Source: an uncultured Campylobacter sp. (GTDB lineage: Bacteria; Campylobacterota; Campylobacteria; Campylobacterales; Campylobacteraceae). From it: DNA of 43,759 bases. Below, in pieces: positions 33,768-42,444 of the stretch (the stretch's first letter is position 1; the number at the start of each line of letters is the position of its first letter). Under the pieces are notes generated by a model. That model was not told the DNA's origin. It ran no database searches and worked only from the letters and a program-made list of their open reading frames with translations. The stretch spans positions 1 to 43,759 of the forward strand of contig NZ_CAJPQR010000016.1 in NCBI RefSeq assembly GCF_905372745.1. Reading direction: 5' to 3'. The position numbers and the translations under genes were made by a program.

Positions 33768-34784
33768 ATGAAAATTTTAATGGCCATGAGCGGCGGCGTC
33801 GACTCCACCATGAGCGCCAAAATGCTGCTAGAAGCGGGTCACGAGGTCGTGGGCTGCTATATGAAGCTACACAAAAAGCCCGGATATCATGAAAAAAATA
33901 TCGATAAAGTCGCCCGCGCGTGCGGGTATCTGGGCATCCCCTATCACGTGCTTGATTTGCAAGAGCAGTTTGACAGATACGTCTATACGCCGTTTGTTAG
34001 CTCCTATAAAGAGGGCAAGACGCCAAATCCCTGCGCGCTTTGCAACCACTTTATAAAATTCGGCGAGCTGCTAAAATTCGCTAAAAGTATCGGCTGCGAA
34101 AAGCTCGCCACCGGCCACTATATCCGAGTGCAAGACGGCTTTATCAGAGTTGCCGCCGATCCTAGCAAAGACCAGAGCTACTTCGTAGCGCAGGTGCCAA
34201 AAGAGATAATCGCCGATATGATTTTCCCGCTCGGGGATAAATTTAAAAAAGATATAAAAGAGCTGGCAAAGTCTCTACCGAGCTTTCGCGAGTACGGCGA
34301 GCAGGCCGAGAGCAGCGAGATTTGCTTCGTCGAGGACACCTATATCGAGGTGCTAAACAAGCACTACGAGACGGATCTACCCGGCGACGTGGTCGATAGC
34401 TCTGGGCGAGTGATCGGGCGGCACAACGGCTACATGCGCTACACGATCGGCAAGAGGCGCGGATTTGAGGTATTTGGGGCGCACGAGCCGCATTTCGTGC
34501 TCGCTATCGACGCGGCAAATAACCGCATCGTCGTGGGCAGCAAAGAGGAGCTTGAGCGCGGTAAGATAGCGGTAAATAGCCTAAATTTATTCATAGACGA
34601 GAGCGAGTTTGACTGCGACGTGAAGGTTCGCTACCGCAGCATCGGGCTAAATGCGCACGTAAAAGTGCTGGGTGGCGGCACGGCCGAGGTCGAGCTAAAA
34701 CAGAGCGCGTTTGGCGTGGCTAGCGGTCAGCTCGCGGTATTTTATAGAGGCGAGTTGGTTATAGGTAGCGGATTTATCCTATAA
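33768..34784 (+). CDS. mnmA: tRNA-specific 2-thiouridylase
   Basis: The 338-residue MnmA puts sulfur at U34 of tRNA Lys, Glu and Gln using ATP and a sulfur carrier. The PP-loop is AMSGGVDSTMSAKML; the catalytic cysteines are in TPNPCALCN (first) and SSEICFVED (second); QDGFIRVAADPSKDQSYFVAQV is the middle domain. A C-terminal beta barrel follows (VRYRSIG...). ATG 33768 is chosen because AAAGGA is just upstream and because MKILMAMSGGVDS is the normal start; 27 codons upstream are not part of the family. It stands alone. Confidence 0.96.
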   Translation: MKILMAMSGGVDSTMSAKMLLEAGHEVVGCYMKLHKKPGYHEKNIDKVARACGYLGIPYHVLDLQEQFDRYVYTPFVSSYKEGKTPNPCALCNHFIKFGELLKFAKSIGCEKLATGHYIRVQDGFIRVAADPSKDQSYFVAQVPKEIIADMIFPLGDKFKKDIKELAKSLPSFREYGEQAESSEICFVEDTYIEVLNKHYETDLPGDVVDSSGRVIGRHNGYMRYTIGKRRGFEVFGAHEPHFVLAIDAANNRIVVGSKEELERGKIAVNSLNLFIDESEFDCDVKVRYRSIGLNAHVKVLGGGTAEVELKQSAFGVASGQLAVFYRGELVIGSGFIL

Positions 34785-35411
34785 ACGATACGTAAACCGG
34801 CTAGATTATGCAAGAGCGGGTATAAATTTAGTTTTTGCGCGCTTTTGCAAATTTGGCCGCTAAATTTAATCAGACCCCATTTGCTTATAAAATATCCGCG
34901 AGTCAGGGTAAATTTTGCGTCCTTAAAAAACCGTCGTCGCAATTTGGGTAACGTAAGTCGTAAAAATAAAAAGACAGGCGTCTTTGCTTTGCCCATTTAC
35001 GGCTTTTGCGAGATTGTCAAATTGTAAATGTCCGCGGCAGCAGAGGTACGTGGCTACGCAAACATTAAAACAAGCTCATTTTGCTACAAAAAACTAGAAA
35101 AATAAATCGTCGTCAGCAAATCGTTTTTAATCCTAACGCTAAATTTCTTTACTAAATCTGATATTTAAAATTTAGTTATAATTATTTATCAAGGTAATCT
35201 TACGGCGATAAATTTAGCGGTTTATTATGTTAAAGGCTTCCTTTGATATAAATTTGACAGGCGCGGCCTTTTGATCAATTTTTATCAAATTTAAATCTAT
35301 ATGCGTGCATCTTATGATCTAGGATTTTAAAAATTTCGTCGATTTTGATTAATCCTTTATTTTAAGATAAATAAAATATAACTTAAGAAATCGGGTCGAT
35401 TTTACCTTTTC
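34785..35411. other. Intergenic stretch between mnmA and the broken yedE
   Basis: About 630 bases without a credible gene. It is AT-rich towards 35150-35400, where the promoter of the yedE-like gene would be. The AAAGGA at 35412 starts the next feature. Confidence 0.45.
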
Positions 35412-35423
35412 AAAGGACGCTTC

Positions 35424-36490
35424 ATAAATTTTTCAAACTCAAAATGGTTTATCGTTTCAGGCTCGGCGCTCGGCGCTTTAAGCGCGCTACTTGTGTATTT
35501 CGGCAACCCCGGCAACATGAGCATTTGCGCAGCTTGCTTTTTGTGCGATACGGCAGGGGCGCTAGGCTTTCACCGCGCGGGTGCCCTTCAGTACGTGCGC
35601 CCGGAGACCACCTGGCTTATTTTGTGCGGCTTTTTAGCCAGCGTGTTTTGGACGAAGGAGTTTATCGCGACCACGGGTTCGTCGCCTTTCGTGCGCTTTT
35701 TTCTAGGATTTTTCGCGATGATCGGCTGCCTCGTGTCTTTAGGCTGCCCGTGGAGAGCGTTTTTGCGTCTTGGCGGCGGCGATATGACGGCGGTTGCTGG
35801 AGTCGTCGGTATTTTGCGGGCATGTGCGCGGGCGTATTTTTCAAAAAGCTCGGCTACGGTCTCACGCACGAGACTAAAACTCAGGCCGCGATAGGCGTTT
35901 TGCCGACGGTTATGGGTATTTTGCTGCTTGCTGCGCTTGCGTTTGGACTAAAGCTCGGCGAAAACGGCGCGCTTTTTAGCTCCGCAAAAGGTCCGGGCTC
36001 CATGCACGCTCCTATCCTGATCTCGCTTGGTTTTAGCGTCGCCCTGGGCGCGCTAATGCACAAAAGCAAATTTTGCAGCGTAGGGGCGTTTGGCAGGCTT
36101 TTTAAAGGTGACTTCTCGATGTTTACGGGGATCATCAGCATCATCGTTTTTGCCAGCATCGTAAATTTAGCGCTTGGACAGTATAAATTTAGCTTTGAAG
36201 GCCAGCCTATCGCGCACAACGACGTGCTTTGGAACTTCCTTAGCATGACGCTAGCAGGGCTTTGCTTTAGCCTTAGCGAAGGCTGCCCGGGCAAGCATCT
36301 CGTGCAAATGGGCACGGGCAATCTAAGCTCGGTAATCTTCGTCATCGGTATGGCGGCGGGCGCGGCCGTAGCGCATAACTTCTTGCTCGCTAGCTCTCCG
36401 AGCGCCATAACGGCTGCGGCTCCGTGGGCGGTGGCGATGGGGTTTGTTTTTGCGGTTTATGTGGGATTTTTTCACAAAAAAGCTGCTTGA
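35424..36490 (+). pseudogene. yedE: YedE/FdhT-family selenium-metabolism membrane transporter, broken
   Basis: The protein would be a polytopic YeeE/YedE membrane protein of about 355 residues, related to Cj1500 (FdhT), needed for formate dehydrogenase in C. jejuni. The N-terminal half reads in one frame (VYFGNPGNMSICAACFL; LGCPWRAFLRLGGGDMTAVAG) to about 35815, then the match jumps to the -1 frame (GMCAGVFFKKLGYGL to the stop). One base seems missing in ATTTTGCGGGC (35811-35821). In addition, the first in-frame triplet at ribosome-site distance (AAAGGA 35412-35417) is ATA, with no ATG, GTG or TTG before 35493. Odd residues (FLCDTAG for the usual FLRDTAG) also suggest relaxed selection. A conventional call from the ATG at 35444 would have a nonsense Arg-rich N-terminus. 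Sequencing error remains possible for the frameshift. Confidence 0.75.
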
Positions 36491-36949
36491 TTCCCCATAA
36501 TTTTGCTTTGACTTCGTCTCGCAACCGCTAATCGCTTCGCTGCGGACGAACGGATTTTTAACTTTGCGCAAAGCGCTCGTTACGATACTTCGCTACGAGG
36601 AGGCTTTAAAATTTTAAACCCGTTTCGGTTACGTATTTCATATACGCGCCCTCACGGGTTAAAATTTTAAGGCTAAACTACGCCTATTATGTCTTGAATA
36701 TTTGCCCTGCATCTTACTAAATTTGTAAATTTGACATTTTCGCGGCGCGGGTCTGGGCGAGCAAAGAACGAAATGCCGAATTTTCAAATTTGATTTATAT
36801 AAAAAGCGAGCTGGAATTTGCAAAATTTGATAGCGATCGGGGAGTAAAAGCGGGCTAAACATCATGGTCTAGCCCGCAAGAAATAAAACTTTTATCTAAA
36901 AAGCAGTCAAATTTGCTCAGCGCGCATATCAAAGCCGAGTCAAGTAAAT
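36491..36949. other. Intergenic stretch between convergent genes
   Basis: About 460 bases between the yedE remnant and moaE. It has no gene; short frames on the minus strand lack ribosome sites. Confidence 0.5.
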
Positions 36950-37384
36950 TTAGCCTAAAAGTCCGGCGCCTTTGATCGCTTGGCTGCGCTCTTTTGCGTA
37001 GATGCGCTCGCCTCCCACGACGTCGTATTTCCAGATCGGCGCATTAGCCTTAAAGTCCTCTACAAACTCGTTTATCAGGCGCAAGGCGACCTTTCTTTGA
37101 GGGCTTACCACGCCTGCGACGTAGGAGCTCTCGTGCACCGGCACGTCTCCGCGAGAATGTGCAAAAAGCACGTATGCGCCCAGATCCTTCGCCTTTTGCT
37201 CCCAGCCCGCTAGCCATTTGCGCAGGATCGGCTCGTAGATATCAAAGCTAAGCGCGCTTATGCCGCCTTCCTCGCGCACGATGCCCGTAAACGTGATGAG
37301 CGCGCCGCAGTTTTTGTCCTTAAACTCGTCGTACCATGCATTCGTGATCGCTTTGGCGTCGAGGCTTCCTTCAAAAATCTGCAT
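36950..37384 (-). CDS. moaE: Molybdopterin synthase catalytic subunit
   Basis: The 144-residue MoaE, with MoaD, adds the two dithiolene sulfurs to precursor Z (cPMP), making molybdopterin for NapA and formate dehydrogenase. Seen are CGALITFTGIVRE, HSRGDVPVHESS (anion-site His/Arg) and APIWKYD, whose K119 corresponds in position to the E. coli MoaE active-site Lys119. It starts one base after the moaD stop, so the pair is cotranscribed from the minus strand. Confidence 0.95.
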   Translation of the reverse strand: MQIFEGSLDAKAITNAWYDEFKDKNCGALITFTGIVREEGGISALSFDIYEPILRKWLAGWEQKAKDLGAYVLFAHSRGDVPVHESSYVAGVVSPQRKVALRLINEFVEDFKANAPIWKYDVVGGERIYAKERSQAIKGAGLLG

Positions 37385-37385
37385 A

Positions 37386-37607
37386 TTAACCTCCGCAAAC
37401 CGGCGGTAAAATGGAAATTTTATCCCCGTCTTTTAGCGGCGCGTCAAGAGAGCTTGCGATCTCGTCGTTTACGGCGACGGCGCAGATTTTTAGCCACTCT
37501 TTAAGCTGCGCGTATTCGCCTAGTTTTTCTTTTACTTCGCTTAAATTTGCCGCTTCTAGCTTTAAATTATGCATCTTTATTGGGCCTAAAAACTCGATTT
37601 CTACCAT
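37386..37607 (-). CDS. moaD: Molybdopterin synthase sulfur-carrier subunit
   Basis: This 73-residue ubiquitin-like protein ends in VCGG, the Gly-Gly tail that is adenylated by MoeB and carries the thiocarboxylate to MoaE. The body (MVEIEFLGPIKMHNLKLEA; VAVNDEIASSLDAPLKDGD; ISILPP) is a typical beta-grasp. AAGG lies before the ATG. It is the first gene of moaDE and diverges from nspC. Confidence 0.94.
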   Translation of the reverse strand: MVEIEFLGPIKMHNLKLEAANLSEVKEKLGEYAQLKEWLKICAVAVNDEIASSLDAPLKDGDKISILPPVCGG

Positions 37608-37661
37608 AAATTCGCCTTTGAAATTAAATTTTTTTCTTGATTTTACTTAAAAAAATATTTA

Positions 37662-37667
37662 GATATA
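37662..37667 (+). promoter_or_regulatory. -10 box upstream of nspC
   Basis: TATACT, 31 bases before the nspC start, in the AT-rich gap shared with the divergent moaDE. Confidence 0.45.
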
Positions 37668-37698
37668 CTTACGCCAAATTTTAAACGAAAGAGCCGTA

Positions 37699-38838
37699 AT
37701 GAACGAAATATTAAGCAAAATAAAAACGCCCGCCTACGTCTGCGAAGAGGCCAAGGTGCGTGGGAATCTAGAAATTTTAAAACGCGTCAAGGATGAAAGC
37801 GGCGCGAAGGTGCTAGTCGCCCTAAAAGGTTTTGCATTTAGCGGCGTGATGGGGCTTGTCGGCGAATATCTAGACGGCGCGACATGCAGCGGCCTGCACG
37901 AGGCTAAATTTGCCGCAAAATACGCTCGAGGCGAGATCCATACGTATTCGCCGGCGTTTAAAGACGAGGACATAGATGAGGTGCTAGCGCTCTCAAAACA
38001 CGTGGTTTTTAACTCCTTTGCGCAGTGGACGAAATTTAAGCAAAAAGCCCTAGCCGCGGGCGTTACCTGCGGGCTTCGAGTAAATCCGGAGCTCTCCGTC
38101 GCGCCGACTGACGCTTATAACCCGTGCGGCAGGTATAGCCGTCTAGGCATCACTCGCGCAAATTTCGATGCTCACGCGCTTGATGGCATTACGGGACTGC
38201 ATTTTCACGCGCTTTGCGAGGAGAGCGCGCAGAGTCTGGAAACCGTGCTCATGGCGTTTGAGGAGAAATTCGGCGAGTTTATCCCGCGTATGAAGTGGGT
38301 AAATTTCGGCGGCGGACATCACGTAACAAAAGAGGGCTACGACGTGGATCTGCTCATAAATTTGATCAAAAACTTCCGCGCAAAATACGGCGTCGAGGTC
38401 TACATAGAGCCCGGTGAAGCGGTGGGCTGGCAGACGGGATTTTTAGCCGCTTCGGTGCTTGATTTCGTACAAAACGAAAAAACCATAGCGATCCTAGACG
38501 TCTCGGCCGAGGCGCATATGCCAGACACCGTGCTGATGCCCTACCGACCGGCGGTGCGAGGCGAGAGCAAGGGCGGTAAATTTAGCTACCGTTTCGGCGG
38601 AAATACCTGTCTAGCAGGCGATATCGTGGGGCTTGACGCGGGCGAGCCGGAGTATAAATTCGACGCGCCGCTAAGCGTGAGCGATAAGGTGATATTTGAG
38701 GACCAGATCCACTACACGATCGTGAAAAACACGACCTTTAACGGCATAAAGCTGCCTGATTTGCTACTTTTAAAAGAAAACGGCGAGCTTGTAACCGTGC
38801 GGGAATTCGGCTTTGAAGAATACGAGAGGCGAAACTAA
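37699..38838 (+). CDS. nspC: Carboxynorspermidine/carboxyspermidine decarboxylase
   Basis: The 379-residue PLP enzyme of the alanine-racemase-fold decarboxylases makes spermidine (or norspermidine) from the carboxy form. In Campylobacter the carboxyspermidine route is the known spermidine pathway. K43 in VALKGFAFSG is the PLP lysine; HFHALCEES, WVNFGGGHHVT and IEPGEAVGW line the PLP and substrate site, and GNTCLAGDI holds the second-subunit active-site Cys. The partner dehydrogenase gene is not in the window. It appears monocistronic. Confidence 0.95.
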   Translation: MNEILSKIKTPAYVCEEAKVRGNLEILKRVKDESGAKVLVALKGFAFSGVMGLVGEYLDGATCSGLHEAKFAAKYARGEIHTYSPAFKDEDIDEVLALSKHVVFNSFAQWTKFKQKALAAGVTCGLRVNPELSVAPTDAYNPCGRYSRLGITRANFDAHALDGITGLHFHALCEESAQSLETVLMAFEEKFGEFIPRMKWVNFGGGHHVTKEGYDVDLLINLIKNFRAKYGVEVYIEPGEAVGWQTGFLAASVLDFVQNEKTIAILDVSAEAHMPDTVLMPYRPAVRGESKGGKFSYRFGGNTCLAGDIVGLDAGEPEYKFDAPLSVSDKVIFEDQIHYTIVKNTTFNGIKLPDLLLLKENGELVTVREFGFEEYERRN

Positions 38839-39191
38839 ATTTGATGCCGGGAACTGCGTCCTTTGGGGTGTAAATTTGATATTTTACGGCGCCGTTTGGG
38901 CTGTAAATTTATCAAATTTTGCGGAGATCTTTTATTTGACTTGCTCCTGGCGTGCGGGCCTCATAAATCTGCACCTTTTTAGCGCTAAATTTAAAATTTA
39001 GCCTATCAGCCGCCGAATTTGTCGCAAATTTAATCCCAAACGAAGTTAAATTTAAGATAAATAAAATCTAGCTTATATAAATGAATTAATATGGCTGATT
39101 ATAAATTTGCCCCCGATTTTGATAAAAATACGCCGTAACAGCCTAAAAAAGCGGCGTTTCGGCGCTAAGCTTGCATTACGCTATTTTTTGA
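38839..39191. other. Intergenic stretch
   Basis: About 350 bases between nspC and the fdhC promoter. No gene; a 62-codon frame at 38813-39001 overlaps the end of nspC and lacks a ribosome site. Confidence 0.5.
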
Positions 39192-39197
39192 TATAAT
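39192..39197 (+). promoter_or_regulatory. -10 box of the fdhC-like gene
   Basis: TATAAT, 87 bases before the ATG at 39285, after a run of T. It leaves an untranslated leader of about 80 bases. Confidence 0.5.
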
Positions 39198-39284
39198 TTC
39201 ACGAAAATCCGCGAAATTTAGCTTTTGGCTGGATGCCGAATTACGTGCGGCTTTGAGCGGACAAACAAAAACAAGGGAGATAGC

Positions 39285-40232
39285 ATGACGAGAATTTTGA
39301 GTTTGCTTTCGGTTGTCGCCTGTTGGGTCTTCGCTATCGAGGCGAGTCCTAGCACGAACCAATACCAGAGCAATGTCTGGGCTGCCGGTAGAATCGAAAA
39401 CATCAAGCCTTACGAAGACGGTTTGGGACCGATTTTTACGTTTATTCAGGGTAACGACTACTTCGCTATAGCCGTTTTGTCACTGATTTTAGCCGTGATT
39501 GGGGCATTTGCTTTGCATTTTTTGATTATCGGGCCAAAGCATTTTAGCCACGACGGGAACAAAGTCTATGCATTTAGCGTAATAGAGCGCGTCGCTCACG
39601 GACTAGCCGCGATCTCGTGGATAGTGCTGGTACCGACCGGTATCATCATGATGTGGGGCGCGGAGCTTGGCGGCGGGGCTTTCGTTAGATTTTGTAAAAA
39701 CATCCACGGGTTAGCTACTATTATATTTGCGGTATCCGTACTGCCGATGCTGATAGCTTGGACGAAAAGAATGCTACCGACGATCTACGACATCAGATGG
39801 ATGCTTATTGTAGGCGGGTATCTTTCAAAGGTTAAGCGACCGGTGCCTGCAGGTAAATTTAACGCCGGTCAAAAAGCATGGTACTGGGTTGCTATCCCCG
39901 GCGGTATCGTGATGATATTAACCGGCGCAGCGATGTTCTTTTTGGATTTTAAAACGCCTGACGTCGCTACTTGGCTAGGCGTATCGCAAATCGAAGTTTT
40001 AAGAGCTTCTGCGCTAATTCACAATGTACTCGGCATAGTTTGCGCCGTATTTTTCCTAGTACACATATATATGGCGGCTATCGCGATACACGGCGCTATC
40101 TGGTCGATGGTAACGGGATATAAAGAAGAGGAAGAAGTTTACGTGCTTCACCACTACTGGTATCAGGAACTCATCTCTAAAAACAAAATACCCGTATCTG
40201 AATACGAAAAAACTTACGCGAAATTAAAATAA
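39285..40232 (+). CDS. fdhC: Formate dehydrogenase gamma subunit, cytochrome b
   Basis: The 315-residue membrane protein is the diheme b subunit that passes electrons from periplasmic formate dehydrogenase to menaquinone. It has a signal or first span (ILSLLSVVACWVFAIEA) and four further spans (about 64-88, 107-128, 146-163, 205-226 and 245-268), with the heme-ligand histidines in ERVAHGLAA, CKNIHGLATI, ALIHNVLGI and LVHIYMAAIAIHGA. ATG 39285 follows AGGGAG; a start 20 codons upstream is not supported. No fdhA or fdhB is next to it, which is unusual; selenium genes come after it. A terminator follows. Confidence 0.88.
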   Translation: MTRILSLLSVVACWVFAIEASPSTNQYQSNVWAAGRIENIKPYEDGLGPIFTFIQGNDYFAIAVLSLILAVIGAFALHFLIIGPKHFSHDGNKVYAFSVIERVAHGLAAISWIVLVPTGIIMMWGAELGGGAFVRFCKNIHGLATIIFAVSVLPMLIAWTKRMLPTIYDIRWMLIVGGYLSKVKRPVPAGKFNAGQKAWYWVAIPGGIVMILTGAAMFFLDFKTPDVATWLGVSQIEVLRASALIHNVLGIVCAVFFLVHIYMAAIAIHGAIWSMVTGYKEEEEVYVLHHYWYQELISKNKIPVSEYEKTYAKLK

Positions 40233-40233
40233 T

Positions 40234-40262
40234 AAAAAAGGAGAAGTTTTTCTCCTTTTTTA
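40234..40262 (+). terminator. Intrinsic terminator after fdhC
   Basis: AAAAAAGGAGAA and TTCTCCTTTTTT pair perfectly around GTTT right after the stop codon. The symmetric A and T runs would allow it to work on both strands. Confidence 0.9.
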
Positions 40263-40370
40263 TTTTAAAGCCTAGGCTGAAATCCGCCTTTTTATACAAA
40301 ATTTAAAATCTTTTAGATAAAATTCCCCCTAGACTTCAGGTTGAAGAGTAATAAATTTAAGGAAAAATCA

Positions 40371-40970
40371 ATGCAAATCGATTGTAGAAATTTGGCTTGT
40401 CCGGAACCCGTCATCAGGACAAAAAATACGCTCGAGAGCCTAAAAGTCGGCGAAAGACTCGAGATTTTAGTAAATTCTATCGCTCCAAAAGAAAACATTA
40501 GTCGTTTTTTAAAAAATCAAAACGTCGAATTTAGCGTAGAACAAAACGGCGCCGAGACAAAAATCACCGCCGTTAAGGGCGAAACAAAGCTTGAGCTAGC
40601 AAATTTTGACGAATTCGTCTGCGAGATCACTCCAAAGGCCAAAAAAACAGCCCTTTATCTAAATGAAGAGCGCGCCGGTAGCGGCGACGTGGGCGTTAAT
40701 TTGCTGGCTAAATTTTTAGGAGCGCTTTTGCAGGTAGAAAATAAACCCGAATACGTAATCTGCGTAAATAACGCCGTTAAAATGACTACGAACCGCGCGC
40801 ATGCGGGCTTTAAACCGCTTAAGGATTTAGAGGCTGCGGGCGTTAAAATTTTAAGCTGCGGCAGCTGCTTGGAGGCGTATAAACTCGTCGGCGATTTAAG
40901 CGTCGGAGAGATATCAAATGCCTATGAAATCATGCAAATTTTAACTTCTCACGAGCAAATCAAACTATGA
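40371..40970 (+). CDS. yedF: Selenium-metabolism sulfurtransferase-like protein YedF (FdhU-like)
   Basis: This 199-residue protein has an N-terminal TusA/SirA domain (MQIDCRNLACPEPVIRTK, with the CPEPV active-site motif, C10) and a C-terminal DsrE-like domain (KTALYLNEERAGSGDVGVNLLAKFL; VKILSCGSCLEAY). This two-domain form is YedF, usually linked to selD and yedE. Its C. jejuni relative Cj1501 (FdhU) is needed for formate dehydrogenase activity. ATG 40371 is chosen for AAGGA at 40360-40364 and because the TusA start is normal; codons before it are not. It overlaps selD by four bases. Confidence 0.9.
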   Translation: MQIDCRNLACPEPVIRTKNTLESLKVGERLEILVNSIAPKENISRFLKNQNVEFSVEQNGAETKITAVKGETKLELANFDEFVCEITPKAKKTALYLNEERAGSGDVGVNLLAKFLGALLQVENKPEYVICVNNAVKMTTNRAHAGFKPLKDLEAAGVKILSCGSCLEAYKLVGDLSVGEISNAYEIMQILTSHEQIKL

Positions 40971-41989
40971 TTTACAACGACAAACGTCTAACCAAATTCG
41001 TCAAAGCGGCGGGTTGAGCGGCCAAGCTTGACCCGTCGGGTCTACACAAAACTATCGGCGATTTAAATTTAGCTCACCCGAATTTGCTCTCAAACATCGG
41101 CACGAACGAGGATGCGAGCGTGTTTAAGATCACGAACGATATCGCGCTCGTGCAGACGCTAGACTTTATCACACCGGTGGTAGACGATCCGTTTATATTC
41201 GGCCAGATCGCGGCCGCAAACAGCCTAAGCGACGTGTTTGCGATGGGCGGACGGGTGCTAAACGCGCTAAATATCGTCGGGTTTGACAGTTGCAACCTAA
41301 GCGGCGAAATTTTGGGCGAAATTTTGCGCGGCGGACGGGATAAGGTCGCCGAGTGCGGCGGCGTGATCGTAGGCGGACACACGATAGAGACGCAGCAGAT
41401 GTATTACGGTCTTAGTGTCACGGGCGTCGTTTCGCCAAACTCCTTTTGGTCTAATAACTCCGCGCGCGAGGGCGACGTGCTTATACTCACAAAGCCGCTA
41501 GGAACTGGCGTTTTAAGCACGGCAATAAAGGCCGATCTACTAAATTCGGTGCAGATAAAGCAGGCGGTAGAGACGATGCGGCAGCTAAATTTTTATGCCG
41601 TGGACGCGCTAAAAGGTATCAACGTAACGGCGGCGACCGACGTTACGGGATTTGGATTTTTAGGACATCTAAGCGAAATGCTAAACGATAAAATCAGCTT
41701 TGAAATTTACGCGGGTAACGTACCCGTGATAGCGGTCGCGCGCGAGTTTGCAGATATGGGCATCATCCCCGAGGGCAGCTATAAAAACCGCGAATTTGCG
41801 AGTAAATTCGTTAGCGTCGAGGCCGATATCTTGCTTTACGACGCGCAGACTTCAGGCGGATTACTGCTAGCGGTACCGCAAAGCGAGGCAAATTCGGCTC
41901 TATCTCGCCTAAAGGACGCCGGTTACGAAAACAGCGCCGTAGTGGGTGCAGCTACGGCAAAGACGGAGTTTGGGATAAATTTGATTTAG
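40967..41989 (+). CDS. selD: Selenide, water dikinase, itself a selenoprotein (in-frame TGA = Sec17)
   Basis: SelD makes selenophosphate from selenide and ATP, the selenium donor for Sec-tRNA. The frame opens with ATG 40967 overlapping the yedF stop. TGA at 41015-41017 is codon 17 and the frame is open on both sides. Residues KAAG-U-AAKLDP align U17 and K20 with catalytic Cys17 and Lys20 of E. coli SelD, so TGA is read as selenocysteine. The rest is a normal AIRS-like enzyme (LVQTLDFITPVVDDPF; AAANSLSDVFAMGG; GGHTIE; ATDVTGFGFLGH). Total 340 residues. An annotation that starts at a later ATG (41084) loses the active site. selA and selB are outside the window. Confidence 0.93.
41015..41043 (+). 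promoter_or_regulatory. Candidate bacterial SECIS element after the selD UGA
   Basis: Beginning 12 bases after the UGA, GACCC (41030-41034) pairs with GGGTC (41038-41042), and GGTCT is at 41039-41043. In E. coli fdhF the SelB-binding GGUCU also lies about 18 bases past the UGA. Here GGTCT is partly in the stem, not clearly in a loop, so the exact fold is uncertain. Confidence 0.5.
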
Positions 41990-42411
41990 CGTTTACGACA
42001 AATTTTGTCGGCTTATCCGGTAAGCCTTTAGTTTAAAAATCTAGTTTCTTAAGTCATGTTTAAAACATCGTCAAATATACTCGGCTATCTAGCGCGTAAA
42101 TCGCAAAAACGGCGCCAAACCGAGCAATCGTTACTTTTATCATTTACTTAAAATTTGCCGCCGCGTATGCCGGTTTTGCATATTTGGCCTAAAAGCCGTC
42201 CAAATTCAGCATCAGTTAAAATTTAATTTAAAAATCGTAAATATCTTTGGCGCAAATAGCCCAATAAATGCAAAATAGTTGCCGCATCTAAATAGGCTCA
42301 AGCCCCCTTTGGCTAGGCGCGGGACGGTCTTGCTCGCCGCATCAAATTTACATAGCGCTTAAAGTTAAAGCATAAAAACTCTCGTTTAAGTTAAATTTCT
42401 GGCTAAAATCG
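41990..42411. other. Intergenic stretch between selD and the nitroreductase gene
   Basis: About 420 bases with the terminator-like hairpin at the start and nothing else that I can support. Confidence 0.5.
42010..42029 (+). terminator. Possible terminator after selD
   Basis: GGCTTA and TAAGCC pair around TCCGG, then TTTA. The stem is short and the T-run poor. An additional GACAAATTTTGTC palindrome lies immediately before. Confidence 0.4.
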
Positions 42412-42417
42412 TATAAT
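42412..42417 (+). promoter_or_regulatory. -10 box of the nitroreductase gene
   Basis: TATAAT 27 bases before the ATG, followed by AAAAGGAG. Confidence 0.65.
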
Positions 42418-42444
42418 TACCCGACTTTAATAAAAGGAGAAAAT

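Noticed and set aside
35444..35810. ATG-initiated N-terminus of a 348-codon frame in the yedE region
   Set aside because: Its first 120 codons are Arg-rich and unlike any membrane protein, while the other frame there gives clear YedE sequence; it is an out-of-frame extension of the true C-terminal half.
35811..35821. Programmed -1 frameshift in yedE
   Set aside because: The shift site has no canonical slippery heptamer in the right phase (ATT TTG cannot re-pair well), and the start codon is also lost, so mutation or sequencing error is simpler.
41084..41989. Short SelD starting at 41084
   Set aside because: This start would remove the active site; the longer frame through the TGA codon keeps it and overlaps yedF correctly.
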